Shown here one piece after another: positions 17,819-28,628 of a DNA stretch of 64,000 bases. Source of the stretch: Planococcus maitriensis (GTDB lineage Bacteria; Bacillota; Bacilli; Bacillales_A; Planococcaceae). The notes under the pieces were generated by a model that was given only the letters and a program-made list of their open reading frames with translations, did not search any database and was not told the DNA's origin. The translations under genes were made by a program, and so were the position numbers. Within the stretch, counting starts at the first letter, position 1. Each line of letters begins with the position of its first letter. The stretch is from positions 1,054,001 to 1,118,000 of the forward strand of contig NZ_QLZQ01000001.1 of assembly GCF_003289925.1 (NCBI RefSeq). The letters are read 5' to 3'.

Positions 17819-18694
17819 ATGACGATTCAATGGTTTCCCGGACATATGGCAAAAGCGCGCCGGGAAGTAACAGAAAAACTGAAGTTGGTGGATATCATTT
17901 TTGAATTGGTGGATGCCCGCTTGCCGCTGTCATCGCGCAACCCGATGATCGATCAAGTCATCCAGCAAAAGCCCCGCCTCATCATCCTCAATAAAATGGA
18001 TATGGCAGACGAACGGGAAACAAAAAAATGGATCGAGCATTTCGAAAGGGAAGGCACACGTGCCGTGGCGATCAACTCCCTGGAAGGAAAAGGGCTTCAG
18101 GCGGTCACGAAAGCTTCGAAAGAGATCCTGAAAGAAAAATGGGACCGCATGGAAGCGAAAGGCATCAAGCCGCGCGCCATACGGGCCATGATCGTCGGAA
18201 TCCCGAACGTCGGGAAATCGACCTTGATCAACCGCTTAGCCAAGAAAAGCCTGGCGAAAACAGGCAATATGCCGGGGGTGACGAAAGCCCAGCAATGGAT
18301 CAAAGTCGGCAAGGAAATCGAATTGCTCGATACGCCGGGGATTCTCTGGCCAAAGTTCGAGGATCAGGAAACCGGCCAGAAGCTTGCAGTGACAGGAGCG
18401 ATCAGAGATTCGGTCATCCAAATGCAGGAACTGGCGATCTATGCGCTGAAGTTTTTGGAAAAACGCTATCCAGACCGTTTAATGGACCGTTACGGCATTG
18501 ACCATATTGACGAAGATTTGGTGAAGACTTTCGACCATATCGGCAAAAAACGCTATATGATCGGCCCTGACGGCGAAGTCGACTATGAAATGACGGCCGA
18601 GATCATCATCCGCGATATCCGTAACCAGCATCTCGGGCGCATCACCTTCGATTACCGGGATGAAATGATTGCAGAGCAAGATGAATTGGCATAA
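17819..18694 (+). CDS. rbgA: Ribosome biogenesis GTPase RbgA (YlqF)
   Basis: RbgA is needed for late assembly of the 50S subunit. It is a circularly permuted GTPase: NKMD (58-61) comes before the P-loop GIPNVGKS (127-134), and DTPG lies at 171-174. The start [12 protein letters not shown] is typical, as is the length of 291 residues. The neighbours rplS and rnhB match the Bacillus order. Confidence 0.96.
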   Translation: MTIQWFPGHMAKARREVTEKLKLVDIIFELVDARLPLSSRNPMIDQVIQQKPRLIILNKMDMADERETKKWIEHFEREGTRAVAINSLEGKGLQAVTKASKEILKEKWDRMEAKGIKPRAIRAMIVGIPNVGKSTLINRLAKKSLAKTGNMPGVTKAQQWIKVGKEIELLDTPGILWPKFEDQETGQKLAVTGAIRDSVIQMQELAIYALKFLEKRYPDRLMDRYGIDHIDEDLVKTFDHIGKKRYMIGPDGEVDYEMTAEIIIRDIRNQHLGRITFDYRDEMIAEQDELA

Positions 18695-18697
18695 CAC

Positions 18698-18730
18698 AGC
18701 GGGTCCTCAAACAGGGCCCGCTATTTCTTT
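18698..18730 (+). terminator. Terminator-like hairpin after rbgA
   Basis: AGCGGGTCCT (18698-18707) pairs with AGGGCCCGCT (18713-18722), with one G-U pair. The T-tract (ATTTCTTT) is weak, so read-through to rnhB is likely. Confidence 0.6.
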
Positions 18731-18749
18731 GTGAAAAGGAAGTGGCAAA

Positions 18750-19520
18750 ATGGAGACGACAGCATCGATCAAGGAAAGATTATTGCAGTCAGAAAGTTAC
18801 GAGCCCTGGATGAAGGAACTGAAAAGCGATTCGCGCAAAAGCGTCCAGCAATTGCTCGTATCCTGGCAGCGCCGTATCGACAAGAAGCATGCATTGCTGA
18901 AGCACTTGGAAGAAAAACAGGCTTTCGATCAGCAGTTCAAGGAAACGGCTGACTCACTGGTTGCGGGCATCGACGAGGCAGGTCGCGGCCCGCTGGCCGG
19001 CCCTGTTGTGACGGCCGCTGTCATTTTGCCGGAGGATTGCAGCGCATTCATCGGGTTGGACGATTCAAAGAAAATAGGGAAAGCCAAGCGCAATGAATTG
19101 GCGCAGCTCATCAAGGAACAGGCAATCAGCTGGTCAGTCCACATCCAGCCGCCTGAAGCTATCGACCGGCTGAATATTTACCAGGCGACAAAACAATCGA
19201 TGGAAGCGGCAGCGAATGGCTTGGACATTGCGCCTAGCGTCGTATTGGCCGACGCCATGTCCCTATCGCTCCAGATGCCTTCTGAAGCGATCATCAAGGG
19301 GGATGCAAAAAGTTTATGCATCGCCGCCGCATCGATCCTTGCGAAGACCGGACGGGATGATCTGATGGATGAATACGCTGCGGCGTACCCTCAATACGGC
19401 TTTTCGAAGCATGCAGGATACGGCACGAAAGACCATCTGGCTGCACTTGATGCACATGGCCCTTGCCCAATCCACCGAAAAACCTTTGAGCCAGTAAAAT
19501 CGATGGCTGAAAGACCGTAA
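18750..19520 (+). CDS. rnhB: Ribonuclease HII
   Basis: RNase HII removes ribonucleotides from DNA and degrades RNA in RNA-DNA hybrids. The catalytic motif DEAGRG lies at 75-80 and is followed by PLAGPVVTAAVIL. KHAGYGTKDHL and a conserved acidic residue lie near the end. The N-terminal 65-residue helical extension is seen in Bacillales RnhB. The length of 256 residues is normal. The 4-bp AGGA ribosome-binding site precedes ATG 18750. Confidence 0.95.
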   Translation: METTASIKERLLQSESYEPWMKELKSDSRKSVQQLLVSWQRRIDKKHALLKHLEEKQAFDQQFKETADSLVAGIDEAGRGPLAGPVVTAAVILPEDCSAFIGLDDSKKIGKAKRNELAQLIKEQAISWSVHIQPPEAIDRLNIYQATKQSMEAAANGLDIAPSVVLADAMSLSLQMPSEAIIKGDAKSLCIAAASILAKTGRDDLMDEYAAAYPQYGFSKHAGYGTKDHLAALDAHGPCPIHRKTFEPVKSMAERP

Positions 19521-19563
19521 GAGACGGAAAATTCGAAGTTTTATGCAGAGTGGCTGTAAGCTG

Positions 19564-19592
19564 TGGACATTCTGTGGCAACTTTAATACAAT
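19564..19592 (+). promoter_or_regulatory. Sigma-A promoter of sucC-sucD
   Basis: TGGACA (19564-19569) and TACAAT (19587-19592) have 17-bp spacing. They lie about 50 bp before the sucC start codon. Confidence 0.65.
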
Positions 19593-19641
19593 GGTAGAGG
19601 TAATAAAATTAAGAGACAGATGTTTGATTGGAGGATGACAG

Positions 19642-20802
19642 ATGAATATCCATGAATATCAGGGAAAACAGGTCCTGAAACAATATGGCGTAGCAGTTCC
19701 AGAAGGCCATGTTGCTTTTTCACCTGAAGAAGCAGTTAAAGCAGCGAAAGAACTTGGTTCGGATGTTGTCGTTGTTAAAGCCCAAATCCACGCAGGTGGA
19801 CGAGGCAAGGCAGGCGGCGTCAAGCTCGCGAAAAACTTGGACGAAGTGCGTGAATACGCGAAGGAATTGCTTGGCAAGGTCCTCGTAACGCATCAGACAG
19901 GCCCAGAAGGCAAAGAAGTCAAACGCCTCTACATCGAAGCGGGCAGCAATATCGAGAAGGAATACTACCTTGGTCTGGTCCTTGACCGTGAAACTTCACG
20001 CGTCACATTGATGGGCTCAGAAGAAGGCGGTATGGACATCGAGGAAGTTGCAGCAAACACCCCAGACCGTATCTTCTACGAAGAAATCGATCCGGTTGTC
20101 GGTTTGACTGGCTTCCAAGCCCGCCGTATGGCATTCAACATGAACATTCCGGCTAAGCTTGTCAACAAAGCAGCCAAATTGATGCTTGGCCTTTACCAGG
20201 CATATCTTGAGAAAGATGCAGCAATCGTCGAGATCAACCCATTGGTCGTTACAGGCGACGGGCAGGTAGTGGCTTTGGATGCGAAGTTCAACTTCGATGC
20301 AAACGCATTATACCGTCACCAGGACATCATGGAAATGCGCGATTACGATGAAGAAGACGCTAAAGAAATCGAAGCTTCCAAGTATGACTTGAGCTACATT
20401 TCTTTGGATGGAAACATCGGCTGTATGGTTAACGGTGCCGGCCTTGCTATGGCAACAATGGATACCATCAACTACTACGGCGGCTCACCCGCTAACTTCC
20501 TTGACGTTGGGGGCGGTGCCACTGCAGAGAAAGTAACGGAAGCATTCAAGATCATTCTTTCCGATAAGAACGTCAAAGGGATCTTCGTTAACATTTTCGG
20601 CGGAATCATGAAGTGTGACATCATTGCGGAAGGCGTAATCCAAGCTGCTAAAGAAGTAAGCCTGGAAGTGCCATTAGTCGTCCGTCTTGAAGGCACAAAC
20701 GTGGAAATCGGTAAAAAACTGCTGAACGAATCAGGTCTTAACATCGTGGCTGCCGGAACTATGGCAGACGGCGCGAAAAAGATCGTAGAACTTGTAGGCT
20801 AA
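19642..20802 (+). CDS. sucC: Succinyl-CoA synthetase, beta subunit
   Basis: This TCA-cycle enzyme couples succinyl-CoA cleavage to formation of ATP or GTP. The beta subunit carries the ATP-grasp domain ([17 protein letters not shown] ... [18 protein letters not shown]) and a flavodoxin-like CoA-ligase domain with [10 protein letters not shown]. It has 386 residues and is paired with sucD 18 bp downstream. Codon use suggests high expression. Confidence 0.97.
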   Translation: MNIHEYQGKQVLKQYGVAVPEGHVAFSPEEAVKAAKELGSDVVVVKAQIHAGGRGKAGGVKLAKNLDEVREYAKELLGKVLVTHQTGPEGKEVKRLYIEAGSNIEKEYYLGLVLDRETSRVTLMGSEEGGMDIEEVAANTPDRIFYEEIDPVVGLTGFQARRMAFNMNIPAKLVNKAAKLMLGLYQAYLEKDAAIVEINPLVVTGDGQVVALDAKFNFDANALYRHQDIMEMRDYDEEDAKEIEASKYDLSYISLDGNIGCMVNGAGLAMATMDTINYYGGSPANFLDVGGGATAEKVTEAFKIILSDKNVKGIFVNIFGGIMKCDIIAEGVIQAAKEVSLEVPLVVRLEGTNVEIGKKLLNESGLNIVAAGTMADGAKKIVELVG

Positions 20803-20820
20803 AGAAGGGCAGGGACAAAA

Positions 20821-21723
20821 ATGAGCGTATACATTAATAAAGACACAAAAGTGCTTGTACAGGGAATTACAGGGTCAACTGCCCTTTTCCATACAAAGCA
20901 AATGCTTGAATACGGAACGAAAATCGTTGCGGGTGTAACACCAGGCAAAGGCGGAACTGAAGTTGAAGGCGTACCTGTATTCAATACAGTTCAAGATGCC
21001 GTAGAAGCGACAGGTGCCAATGTATCTGTAATTTATGTGCCGGCTCCTTTTGCTGCTGACGCAATTCTTGAAGCAACAGAAGCTGAGTTGGATATGGCAA
21101 TCTGCATCACTGAGCATATTCCGGTACTCGATATGGTCAAAGTGAAGCGTTACATGGAAGGCAAGAAAACACGTCTTGTCGGACCGAACTGCCCGGGTGT
21201 CATCACTCCGGACGAATGCAAGATTGGCATCATGCCTGGATACATCCATAAAAAAGGACATGTCGGTGTTGTGTCACGCTCCGGTACTTTGACGTATGAA
21301 GCGACTCACCAATTGTCTGAAGAAGGCATCGGCCAATCGACTGCTGTCGGAATCGGCGGAGACCCGGTCAACGGCACAAACTTTATCGATGTATTGAAAG
21401 CTTTCAACGAAGATGAAGATACGTATGCAGTGGTCATGATCGGTGAAATCGGCGGTACTGCAGAAGAGGAAGCTGCACAATGGGTAAAAGAGAACATGAC
21501 GAAACCTGTTGTCGGCTTTATCGGCGGCCAGACTGCCCCTGAAGGAAAACGCATGGGCCATGCCGGTGCGATCATTTCCGGAGGTAAAGGGACAGCTGCA
21601 GACAAGATCAAAGCAATGAACGCTGCTGGAATCGAAGTTGCAGACACACCATCCGTAATCGGCGAGACTTTGATCAAAGTGATCAAGGAAAAAGGCCTAT
21701 ACGACGCTTGCAAAACGCATTAA
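20821..21723 (+). CDS. sucD: Succinyl-CoA synthetase, alpha subunit
   Basis: The alpha subunit binds CoA and carries the phosphorylated histidine, His247 in [15 protein letters not shown] CoA-binding Rossmann fold occupies the N-terminus ([18 protein letters not shown]). It has 300 residues, forms a two-gene operon with sucC, and is closed by a strong terminator. Confidence 0.97.
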   Translation: MSVYINKDTKVLVQGITGSTALFHTKQMLEYGTKIVAGVTPGKGGTEVEGVPVFNTVQDAVEATGANVSVIYVPAPFAADAILEATEAELDMAICITEHIPVLDMVKVKRYMEGKKTRLVGPNCPGVITPDECKIGIMPGYIHKKGHVGVVSRSGTLTYEATHQLSEEGIGQSTAVGIGGDPVNGTNFIDVLKAFNEDEDTYAVVMIGEIGGTAEEEAAQWVKENMTKPVVGFIGGQTAPEGKRMGHAGAIISGGKGTAADKIKAMNAAGIEVADTPSVIGETLIKVIKEKGLYDACKTH

Positions 21724-21730
21724 TCAACGG

Positions 21731-21768
21731 ATCCCCGGAGCATCTTTCTAGATGCCTCGGGGATTTTT
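21731..21768 (+). terminator. Intrinsic terminator after sucD
   Basis: Arms at 21731-21744 and 21751-21764 form a 14-position stem with one 2x2 internal loop and a TTTCTA apical loop, then TTTTTCT. Confidence 0.85.
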
Positions 21769-21877
21769 CTGCTTTCTGGACATAAAAGAAAACAATTCAA
21801 GCGGATATACAGCGGTAATGGCCATTCCTCATCTATAATGGGGTTATCAGCATCAAGCGTTTGTAGGAGGACATGGA

Positions 21878-22621
21878 ATGGAAACAGAATGGGTTTTGGG
21901 GATAGCGGCAGGGACCATAGCGGCGGTCTCCGGAATGAAGATGGCGAACAGCAGGACGAAATCTAAAAAGCAGGAGAGAAAAGAACAGGTGATTATGGAT
22001 GAATTCATCACGCCATTTCTGCCGGAGGTAATGGGTTTTTACCATTTGGAAGTATTGGGGAAAGACCCGCTTTCAGCGGTAGACAGGGGAAAGCTGGTGG
22101 ACAAGATCTATCGGCAGAGCCTCGGAGATGAATATGGGGGCCTAGACCGCCATGGGGCGTTGGGGCATCTGCAAGAATTGGCTGAACCCGCTAAAAATAA
22201 CCGGCAGGAACTGCTCCAATTCCTATTTTGGTATCTTGATTTTTCGAACGGCATATTAAAAGATATGCTTGAACAATCGAATCCGCTGCTGCGGGAAGCC
22301 AGGCTGCTTGAGAAGCAATTTGCGGTGTGGTTTATTTGCCATGAGGAATTGAAGGTTGATGCGCCTGACAGCGTCCTTGAATTGATTCACCATAGTTCGT
22401 ATTTTGCCGGTGCATTGAAGGAAATCGAAGCCGGGGTATTCCGTGAAATGATGGCAGACGATGAACTGCGCGGAGAGCGCCGGGGAAATTTCTCGCGAAT
22501 CATTTTCCAGGCATTCGAAAAGGAAGCGGAGGGGGAAGCGGAGTTAAAGGCAGTCGAGCAGTTTCGCGAGCATTATAATAAGCGCTATACACATCGCAAT
22601 AAAGGGCAAATCCGTTTTTAA
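21878..22621 (+). CDS. Unrecognised membrane-anchored protein
   Basis: I do not recognise this 247-residue protein. It has one hydrophobic N-terminal segment (about 4-22) followed by a strongly basic stretch (RTKSKKQERKEQ). This suggests a single membrane anchor with the rest in the cytoplasm. The remainder is helical, rich in L, E and F, with no cysteine pair or known catalytic motif. A clear AGGAGG ribosome-binding site precedes ATG 21878. It sits alone between the sucD terminator and the dprA promoter; Bacillus subtilis has no obvious counterpart at this position. Confidence 0.8.
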   Translation: METEWVLGIAAGTIAAVSGMKMANSRTKSKKQERKEQVIMDEFITPFLPEVMGFYHLEVLGKDPLSAVDRGKLVDKIYRQSLGDEYGGLDRHGALGHLQELAEPAKNNRQELLQFLFWYLDFSNGILKDMLEQSNPLLREARLLEKQFAVWFICHEELKVDAPDSVLELIHHSSYFAGALKEIEAGVFREMMADDELRGERRGNFSRIIFQAFEKEAEGEAELKAVEQFREHYNKRYTHRNKGQIRF

Positions 22622-22625
22622 CATA

Positions 22626-22654
22626 TTTACGGATTGTGCCTGAAGCTCTATGAT
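22626..22654 (+). promoter_or_regulatory. Sigma-A promoter of dprA
   Basis: TTTACG (22626-22631) and TATGAT (22649-22654) are spaced by 17 bp directly after the preceding stop. A short GCGCA/TGCGC hairpin lies in the resulting 5' leader. Confidence 0.6.
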
Positions 22655-22704
22655 AAGTGTAGGCGCAGCTCTTTTGCGCTGACCTTTTATGGAGGAGGAA
22701 TGTC

Positions 22705-23592
22705 ATGAACGATGAATTCACTCAACGCCTGCTCGCCCTGCATTACGTATACCCAAAACCCTTGAACCGCTTGGCCCCGCTGCTGAAGGAAGATCCCGAA
22801 CTTGAATACTTGCGGTTTCGAAGCCCCGGGGAGCTTGCGGAAACGATGCAAATCCCTTTAGAGAAAGCGAACGCCTTGAAGCGCTCGTACCTCAACTATG
22901 CAAACACCCCATTCCTGGAAATCTACGCACAACAAGAGATCTTCCCCCTCACTTACCGCGATCCCCTTTACCCATCTTCCTTGCATGAGTTGATCGACCC
23001 GCCCGCCGTTCTATATATGAAAGGCGATTTCGCTTTGCTGGATGCACCTGAAAAAATAGCGGTCATCGGTTCAAGAAAGGCGCAAAGCTATTCACACTCG
23101 GCTATCCAGCAATTGCTTCCGCCCTTGTTGGCAGAAGGATTTGTCATTGTCAGCGGATTGGCTGAAGGCGCTGATGCAATGGCACACCGATGCGCCATCG
23201 ATTCCGGCGGGAAAACCATTGCCGTCATCGGGAGCGGCTTTTTGCATCGCTACCCAAAAATCAACGATGCACTGTCCATTATAATAGAAGAAACTCAATT
23301 GCTGGTCACTGAGTACCCGCCGTATATGCCCCCTAGGAAATGGAATTTTCCGATGCGAAACCGTATCATCAGTGGATTATCGAAAGGGGTCATCGTCACG
23401 CAGGCAGAAGTGAAAAGCGGAACGTGGAGTACCATTGAACACGCATTGGAGCACGGAAAAGATATCTTCGCCGTTCCTGGGAACATCTTCTCCCCGCTTT
23501 CCGCCGGCCCGCATAAATTAATTTCAGAAGGGGCAAAACCTGTTTGGGACGGGGCTCAAGTGCTGGAAGAATACCGCCAATTGAGAAGCTGA
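22705..23592 (+). CDS. dprA: DNA-processing protein DprA (Smf)
   Basis: DprA binds incoming single-stranded DNA and loads RecA during transformation. The extended Rossmann fold is shown by AVIGSRKAQSYS and IVSGLAEGADAMAHRCAI, then PMRNRIISGLS and FAVPGNIFSPLSAGPHKLI. It has 295 residues, lacks the extra C-terminal winged helix, and lies before topA as in Bacillus. It has its own promoter. Presence alone does not show that the organism is competent. Confidence 0.95.
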   Translation: MNDEFTQRLLALHYVYPKPLNRLAPLLKEDPELEYLRFRSPGELAETMQIPLEKANALKRSYLNYANTPFLEIYAQQEIFPLTYRDPLYPSSLHELIDPPAVLYMKGDFALLDAPEKIAVIGSRKAQSYSHSAIQQLLPPLLAEGFVIVSGLAEGADAMAHRCAIDSGGKTIAVIGSGFLHRYPKINDALSIIIEETQLLVTEYPPYMPPRKWNFPMRNRIISGLSKGVIVTQAEVKSGTWSTIEHALEHGKDIFAVPGNIFSPLSAGPHKLISEGAKPVWDGAQVLEEYRQLRS

Positions 23593-23616
23593 AAACTGGC
23601 GGTTCGACGAAAAGCC

Positions 23617-23645
23617 TTGCAATCAGCCAAAAACTGTTATACATT
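23617..23645 (+). promoter_or_regulatory. Sigma-A promoter of topA-trmFO
   Basis: TTGCAA (23617-23622) and TACATT (23640-23645) are 17 bp apart, within the 109-bp dprA-topA gap. Confidence 0.55.
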
Positions 23646-23701
23646 TTGCATCAGGTGATTCTTTACACAATTTGAAGAGACCTCTATGAGGAGGAGTATA
23701 G

Positions 23702-25771
23702 ATGGCGGATTATTTGGTGATTGTCGAATCGCCCGCAAAGGCGAAGACAATTGAACGGTATTTGGGAAAAAAGTATAAAGTGAAAGCCTCTCTCGGCCAT
23801 TTGCGCGATTTGCCGCGCAGCCAGATGGGAGTAGATGTCGAAAACAATTACGAGCCCCGCTATATCACGATTCGCGGAAAAGGCCCGATTCTGCAGGATC
23901 TGAAAAAAGAAGCGAAAAAAGCGAAAAAAGTCTTTCTCGCGGCTGACCCCGACAGAGAAGGTGAAGCGATTGCCTGGCATTTGGCGCATGCGCTCGGAGT
24001 GGATGTCGATTCGGATTGTCGCGTCGTATTCAACGAAATTACGAAAGACGCAGTAAAAGATGCGTTCAAGCATCCGCGTAAATTGGACATGGATTTGGTT
24101 GATGCCCAGCAGGCACGCCGCATCCTAGACCGCCTTGTCGGTTATAGCATCAGCCCGATCCTGTGGAAAAAAGTGAAAAAAGGCTTGTCGGCCGGCCGCG
24201 TTCAATCGGTTGCACTAGGCCTCATCATCGACCGCGAGAACGAAATCAAGAATTTCGAGCCTGAAGAGTATTGGTCGATTACCGGAGAGTTCGAAAAAGC
24301 GAAAAAAACATTCGAGGCACAGTTTTACGGGACCCCGGAAAAGAAACAGAAGCTTTCCAATGAAGAAGATGTCAAAGCCGTCTTGGCTACGATAAAAGGC
24401 AAGGATTTTCTCGTCAAGAGCGTTGTGAAAAAAGAACGCAAACGCAATCCTTCTCCTTCTTTCACCACATCCTCACTCCAGCAGGAAGCAGCACGCAAGC
24501 TGAATTTCCGTGCCAAGAAGACGATGATGCTTGCCCAGCAGCTCTATGAAGGGATTTCGGTCGGAAAAGAAGGCGTGACTGGTTTGATCACGTATATGCG
24601 TACGGATTCGACGCGGATTTCCGAATCGGCCAAGCAAGACACCATCGGTTTTATCCTCGATAAATACGGCGAAGAATATGTAACGCAAAAGCCTGCAGCC
24701 AAGCAATCCCAAAAATCACAGGATGCACACGAAGCTGTCCGCCCGACCAGCGTCCACCGCACGCCGGAATCGCTGAAGAGCATATTGTCGCGCGACCTTT
24801 ACCGTTTGTACAAATTGATCTGGGACCGCTTTGTGGCGAGCCAGATGTCGCCGGCTGTGCTGGACACGGTAATGGCAGAGCTGCAGAACGGCGAAGCGAT
24901 TTTCCGTGCCAACGGTTCCCAAGTGAAGTTTCCTGGATTCATGAAGCTTTATATTGAAGGGACCGACGACAAGAAAGAGGAAAAAGACAATATCCTCCCG
25001 GAAATGAAGGAAGGCGACAAAGTCAAGGCGACGGAGATTACGCCGAACCAGCATTTCACACAGCCGCCTCCACGCTATACGGAAGCGCGCCTGGTACGCA
25101 CATTGGAAGAGCTCGGCATAGGCCGCCCGTCGACCTATGCACCGACTTTGGATACCATACAAAAACGCGGCTATGTTGCACTCGACGCGAAGCGCTTCAT
25201 CCCGACCGAACTTGGGGAAATCGTGCATCAATTGGTGCGTGATTTCTTTCCGGATATTTTGAACATCGAGTTCACGGCGAAAATGGAAAATGATCTGGAC
25301 AGCATCGAAGAAAGTGAAGTCGACTGGCGCGCAATCATCGATGCCTTCTATAAAGAGTTCGCGAAAGACCTTGAAGTGGCGGAGAATGAAATGGAGAAAG
25401 TCCAGATCAAAGATGAGCCGGCTGGAGAAGATTGCGAGGAATGCGGTTCGCCGATGGTTTTCAAGCTTGGGCGCTACGGTAAGTTCATGGCCTGCAGCAA
25501 CTTCCCGGAATGCCGCAACACAAAAGCGATCGTCAAGCATATCGGCGTCAAATGCCCGACTTGTAAAGAAGGCGAGATCGTCGAAAGGAAAAGCAAGAAG
25601 CGCCGCATATTCTATGGCTGTGAACGCTATCCGGAATGTGAATTCGTTTCTTGGGACAAGCCGATCGAACGCCCTTGCCCGAAATGCAGCAGCTTGATGG
25701 TCGAAAAGAAAGTGAAAAAAGGCGTGCAGATCAATTGCACAGCCTGCGACTACAAAGAAGAAGTCCAATAA
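23702..25771 (+). CDS. topA: DNA topoisomerase I
   Basis: TopA relaxes negative supercoils. The TOPRIM domain ([30 protein letters not shown]) is N-terminal, and the active-site Tyr298 lies in [12 protein letters not shown]. Three C-terminal C4 zinc ribbons begin with [16 protein letters not shown] and CPKCSSLM. The length of 689 residues matches Bacillus. It is followed 19 bp later by trmFO. Confidence 0.97.
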   Translation: MADYLVIVESPAKAKTIERYLGKKYKVKASLGHLRDLPRSQMGVDVENNYEPRYITIRGKGPILQDLKKEAKKAKKVFLAADPDREGEAIAWHLAHALGVDVDSDCRVVFNEITKDAVKDAFKHPRKLDMDLVDAQQARRILDRLVGYSISPILWKKVKKGLSAGRVQSVALGLIIDRENEIKNFEPEEYWSITGEFEKAKKTFEAQFYGTPEKKQKLSNEEDVKAVLATIKGKDFLVKSVVKKERKRNPSPSFTTSSLQQEAARKLNFRAKKTMMLAQQLYEGISVGKEGVTGLITYMRTDSTRISESAKQDTIGFILDKYGEEYVTQKPAAKQSQKSQDAHEAVRPTSVHRTPESLKSILSRDLYRLYKLIWDRFVASQMSPAVLDTVMAELQNGEAIFRANGSQVKFPGFMKLYIEGTDDKKEEKDNILPEMKEGDKVKATEITPNQHFTQPPPRYTEARLVRTLEELGIGRPSTYAPTLDTIQKRGYVALDAKRFIPTELGEIVHQLVRDFFPDILNIEFTAKMENDLDSIEESEVDWRAIIDAFYKEFAKDLEVAENEMEKVQIKDEPAGEDCEECGSPMVFKLGRYGKFMACSNFPECRNTKAIVKHIGVKCPTCKEGEIVERKSKKRRIFYGCERYPECEFVSWDKPIERPCPKCSSLMVEKKVKKGVQINCTACDYKEEVQ

Positions 25772-25790
25772 TTAATAGAGGTGTTTTATC

Positions 25791-27101
25791 ATGACGAAAA
25801 TTGTAAATGTAATCGGTGCCGGCCTTGCAGGAAGCGAAGCGGCATGGCAAATCGCCAAACGCGGCGTCAATGTCAGGCTTTATGAAATGCGCCCTGTCAA
25901 ACAAACGCCGGCACACCATACGGATAAATTTGCGGAATTGGTCTGCAGCAACTCGCTGCGCGCCAATTCATTGACCAATGCGGTCGGCGTCATCAAAGAG
26001 GAAATGCGCAAACTGGATTCGGTCATCATCGACGCAGCCGATAAAGCATCGGTGCCGGCTGGCGGCGCACTTGCAGTCGACCGCCATGAATTTGCGGGAA
26101 CTGTGACGGAAAATGTCCGCAACCACCCGCTCGTTGAAGTGATCAATGAAGAAGTGACGGAAATTCCGGAAGGCATCACCATCATCGCAACCGGCCCATT
26201 GACTTCCCCGGCGCTAGCAGAGAAAATCCGCAAGCTGACGGGTGAAGAGTATCTCTACTTCTATGACGCGGCAGCGCCGATCGTCGAAAAAGACAGTATC
26301 GACATGGACAAAGTCTATCTGAAATCGCGCTACGACAAAGGCGAAGCCGCTTATCTGAACTGTCCGATGACAGAAGAAGAGTTCCGCCGCTTCCATACGG
26401 CTTTGGTCGAAGCGGAAGTCGTGCCGCTTAAGGAATTCGAAAAAGAAATTTATTTCGAAGGCTGCATGCCGGTCGAAGTGATGGCGGCCAGAGGCGATAA
26501 GACCTTGACATTCGGGCCGATGAAACCTGTCGGGTTGGAAGACCCGAAAACCGGGAAACGCCCTTATGCTGTCGTGCAATTGCGCCAGGACGATGCAGCG
26601 GGCACGCTATACAATATCGTCGGGTTCCAGACGCATTTGAAATGGGGAGCGCAAAAGGAAATCCTGCGCATGATCCCGGGGCTTGAGAATGTCGAAATCG
26701 TCCGCTACGGCGTCATGCACCGCAATACATTCATCAACTCGCCGAATGTCCTGAAACCGACCTATCAATTGAAGGCCGACCCGAATATCTTCTTCGCCGG
26801 CCAAATGACAGGCGTCGAAGGCTATGTGGAATCTGCGGGCAGCGGCTTGCTGGCTGGCATCAACGCAGCGAAGCTGGCACTGGGCGAGGAGCCGGTCGTA
26901 TTGCCCGCCGAAACGGCACTTGGCAGCATGGCGCGCTATATCACCGAAGCGGATTCGAAGAACTTCCAGCCGATGAATATCAATTTCGGCTTGTTCCCGG
27001 ATCTCGGCGAACGCATCAAGTCGAAGCAAGAGCGCGCTGAGCGCCATGCCAACCGTGCATTGGAATCAATTCAAAATTATATGAATTCAGTGACGGTTTA
27101 A
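25791..27101 (+). CDS. trmFO: Methylenetetrahydrofolate-tRNA-(uracil-5)-methyltransferase TrmFO
   Basis: TrmFO forms m5U54 in tRNA using methylene-tetrahydrofolate and FAD. The FAD-binding motif [10 protein letters not shown] starts at residue 9. Cys52 ([11 protein letters not shown]) and Cys225 ([11 protein letters not shown]) correspond to the two functional cysteines known in B. subtilis TrmFO. It has 436 residues, lies in a topA-trmFO unit, and is closed by a long terminator. Confidence 0.96.
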   Translation: MTKIVNVIGAGLAGSEAAWQIAKRGVNVRLYEMRPVKQTPAHHTDKFAELVCSNSLRANSLTNAVGVIKEEMRKLDSVIIDAADKASVPAGGALAVDRHEFAGTVTENVRNHPLVEVINEEVTEIPEGITIIATGPLTSPALAEKIRKLTGEEYLYFYDAAAPIVEKDSIDMDKVYLKSRYDKGEAAYLNCPMTEEEFRRFHTALVEAEVVPLKEFEKEIYFEGCMPVEVMAARGDKTLTFGPMKPVGLEDPKTGKRPYAVVQLRQDDAAGTLYNIVGFQTHLKWGAQKEILRMIPGLENVEIVRYGVMHRNTFINSPNVLKPTYQLKADPNIFFAGQMTGVEGYVESAGSGLLAGINAAKLALGEEPVVLPAETALGSMARYITEADSKNFQPMNINFGLFPDLGERIKSKQERAERHANRALESIQNYMNSVTV

Positions 27102-27104
27102 TTG

Positions 27105-27146
27105 AAAAAAGCCTCTAAGTATTGGTATACTTTAGAGGCTTTTTTA
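27105..27146. terminator. Bidirectional-type terminator between trmFO and xerC
   Basis: AAAAAAGCCTCTAA pairs with TTAGAGGCTTTTTT (14 bp), extended by GTAT/ATAC across a one-base bulge. Flanking A- and T-runs make it a terminator on either strand. Confidence 0.85.
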
Positions 27147-27170
27147 ATTGCCTGAAAGGCGGCATGCCAG

Positions 27171-28064
27171 ATGACGAAAGAACAGATGCTCGAATCGTTC
27201 ATGAGCTATATCCAATTGGAAAAGAATTATTCCGCCCACACTGTCCACCAGTACCTACAGGATCTGGAGGGTTTTTTTCTGTTCCTGGAACAAGAAGGTG
27301 TGAGCGATCTGCACGAAGTCGAATACCTTCATGCGCGAAATTATGTAACGAAACTATATGAAGCCGAATTGTCAAGAACGTCCATATCAAGGAAAATCTC
27401 TGCTATCCGGTCGTTTTTCCGCTACGGCAACCGCGAATTCGGGCTTAGCGAAGCGGCGTTCCGCTCGCTGTTCCATCCGAAGAAAGAAGAGCGGCTGCCC
27501 CAGTTTTTCTACGAGGAAGAGCTTGAGCAGCTGTTCGCTTCACTCACCGGTGAAGATGCGCTGTCGCTCCGCAATCGCGCCTTGCTGGAATTGCTTTATG
27601 CGACCGGCATGCGAGTCAGTGAATGCGTATCGATCAAGATAAAGGATTTGGACCGCCATATGCATATCGTCAAAGTGCTCGGCAAGGGCAGGAAAGAGCG
27701 TTACATCCCATATGGCCAGTTTGCCCATGACGCGCTGGAACTTTATATCGACTCGGCCCGTCCAAGGTTAATGAAGGCGAAAGAGCACGAGATGCTGTTC
27801 GTCAATAGCCGTGGAGATGGTGTGACGGACCGTGGCGTCCGCCATATCCTGAACGAGTGCATGAAAAAAGCGTCCCTTAACTCATCGATTTATCCCCATA
27901 TGATCCGCCATACATTCGCCACCCATCTATTGAATAACGGGGCGGATATGCGCACTGTCCAGGAATTGCTGGGCCATGCGCATCTCAGTTCCACTCAAGT
28001 CTATACGCATGTGACGAAAGACCATTTGCGCAATACGTATTTAAAATCCCATCCAAGGGCATAG
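27171..28064 (+). CDS. xerC: Tyrosine recombinase XerC
   Basis: XerC acts with XerD at dif to resolve chromosome dimers. The catalytic set is visible: Arg148 (GMRVSE), Lys172, His243 and Arg246 (HMIRHTFATH), His269 and Tyr278 (STQVYTHV). The SAM-like core-binding domain occupies about 1-90. It has 297 residues. Its position before hslV-hslU-codY matches codV of Bacillus, so a chromosomal housekeeping role is more likely than an integrase. Confidence 0.96.
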   Translation: MTKEQMLESFMSYIQLEKNYSAHTVHQYLQDLEGFFLFLEQEGVSDLHEVEYLHARNYVTKLYEAELSRTSISRKISAIRSFFRYGNREFGLSEAAFRSLFHPKKEERLPQFFYEEELEQLFASLTGEDALSLRNRALLELLYATGMRVSECVSIKIKDLDRHMHIVKVLGKGRKERYIPYGQFAHDALELYIDSARPRLMKAKEHEMLFVNSRGDGVTDRGVRHILNECMKKASLNSSIYPHMIRHTFATHLLNNGADMRTVQELLGHAHLSSTQVYTHVTKDHLRNTYLKSHPRA

Positions 28065-28079
28065 AGAGGAGAATTTATC

Positions 28080-28628
28080 ATGCAGGAATTTCATGCAACC
28101 ACAATCTTTGCAGTAAAGCATAAAGGCAAATCGGCCATGGCTGGAGATGGGCAAGTGACATTCGGCAACGCCGTCGTCATGAAACATACTGCAAAAAAGG
28201 TCCGCAGGCTCTATAACAATGAAGTGCTGACGGGATTTGCCGGTTCCGTGGCGGATGCCTTTACGCTGTTTGAAATGTTTGAAGGCAAACTCACCGAATT
28301 CAACGGCAACCTCCAGCGCGCTGCTGTCGAACTCGCGAAGCAATGGCGCGGCGATAAAATGCTGCGGCAACTGGAAGCGATGCTGATCGTCATGAACAAA
28401 GATGAACTTTTGCTTGTCTCAGGCACCGGCGAAGTCATCGAGCCGGACGACGGGATCCTGGCAATCGGCTCCGGCGGCAATTACGCGCTTGCGGCCGGCC
28501 GGGCATTGAAGAAATACGCAGGCGACCAACTGACGGCGGGCGAAATTGCCCAATCCGCGCTTGAAACGGCTGCAGATATTTGCGTCTATACCAACCATCA
28601 AATCATTATGGAGGAGTTGTCAGAATGA
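28080..28628 (+). CDS. hslV: HslV (ClpQ), peptidase subunit of the HslUV protease
   Basis: HslV is the proteasome-like peptidase ring driven by HslU. The 182-residue sequence carries [25 protein letters not shown] and [16 protein letters not shown]. The start MQEFHATT has no serine after Met, unlike the N-terminal serine known for B. subtilis CodW. Thr7 aligns with the usual catalytic Thr1. There is no other in-frame start nearby, since the upstream frame reaches the xerC stop. The end overlaps hslU by 4 bp. Confidence 0.95.
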   Translation: MQEFHATTIFAVKHKGKSAMAGDGQVTFGNAVVMKHTAKKVRRLYNNEVLTGFAGSVADAFTLFEMFEGKLTEFNGNLQRAAVELAKQWRGDKMLRQLEAMLIVMNKDELLLVSGTGEVIEPDDGILAIGSGGNYALAAGRALKKYAGDQLTAGEIAQSALETAADICVYTNHQIIMEELSE

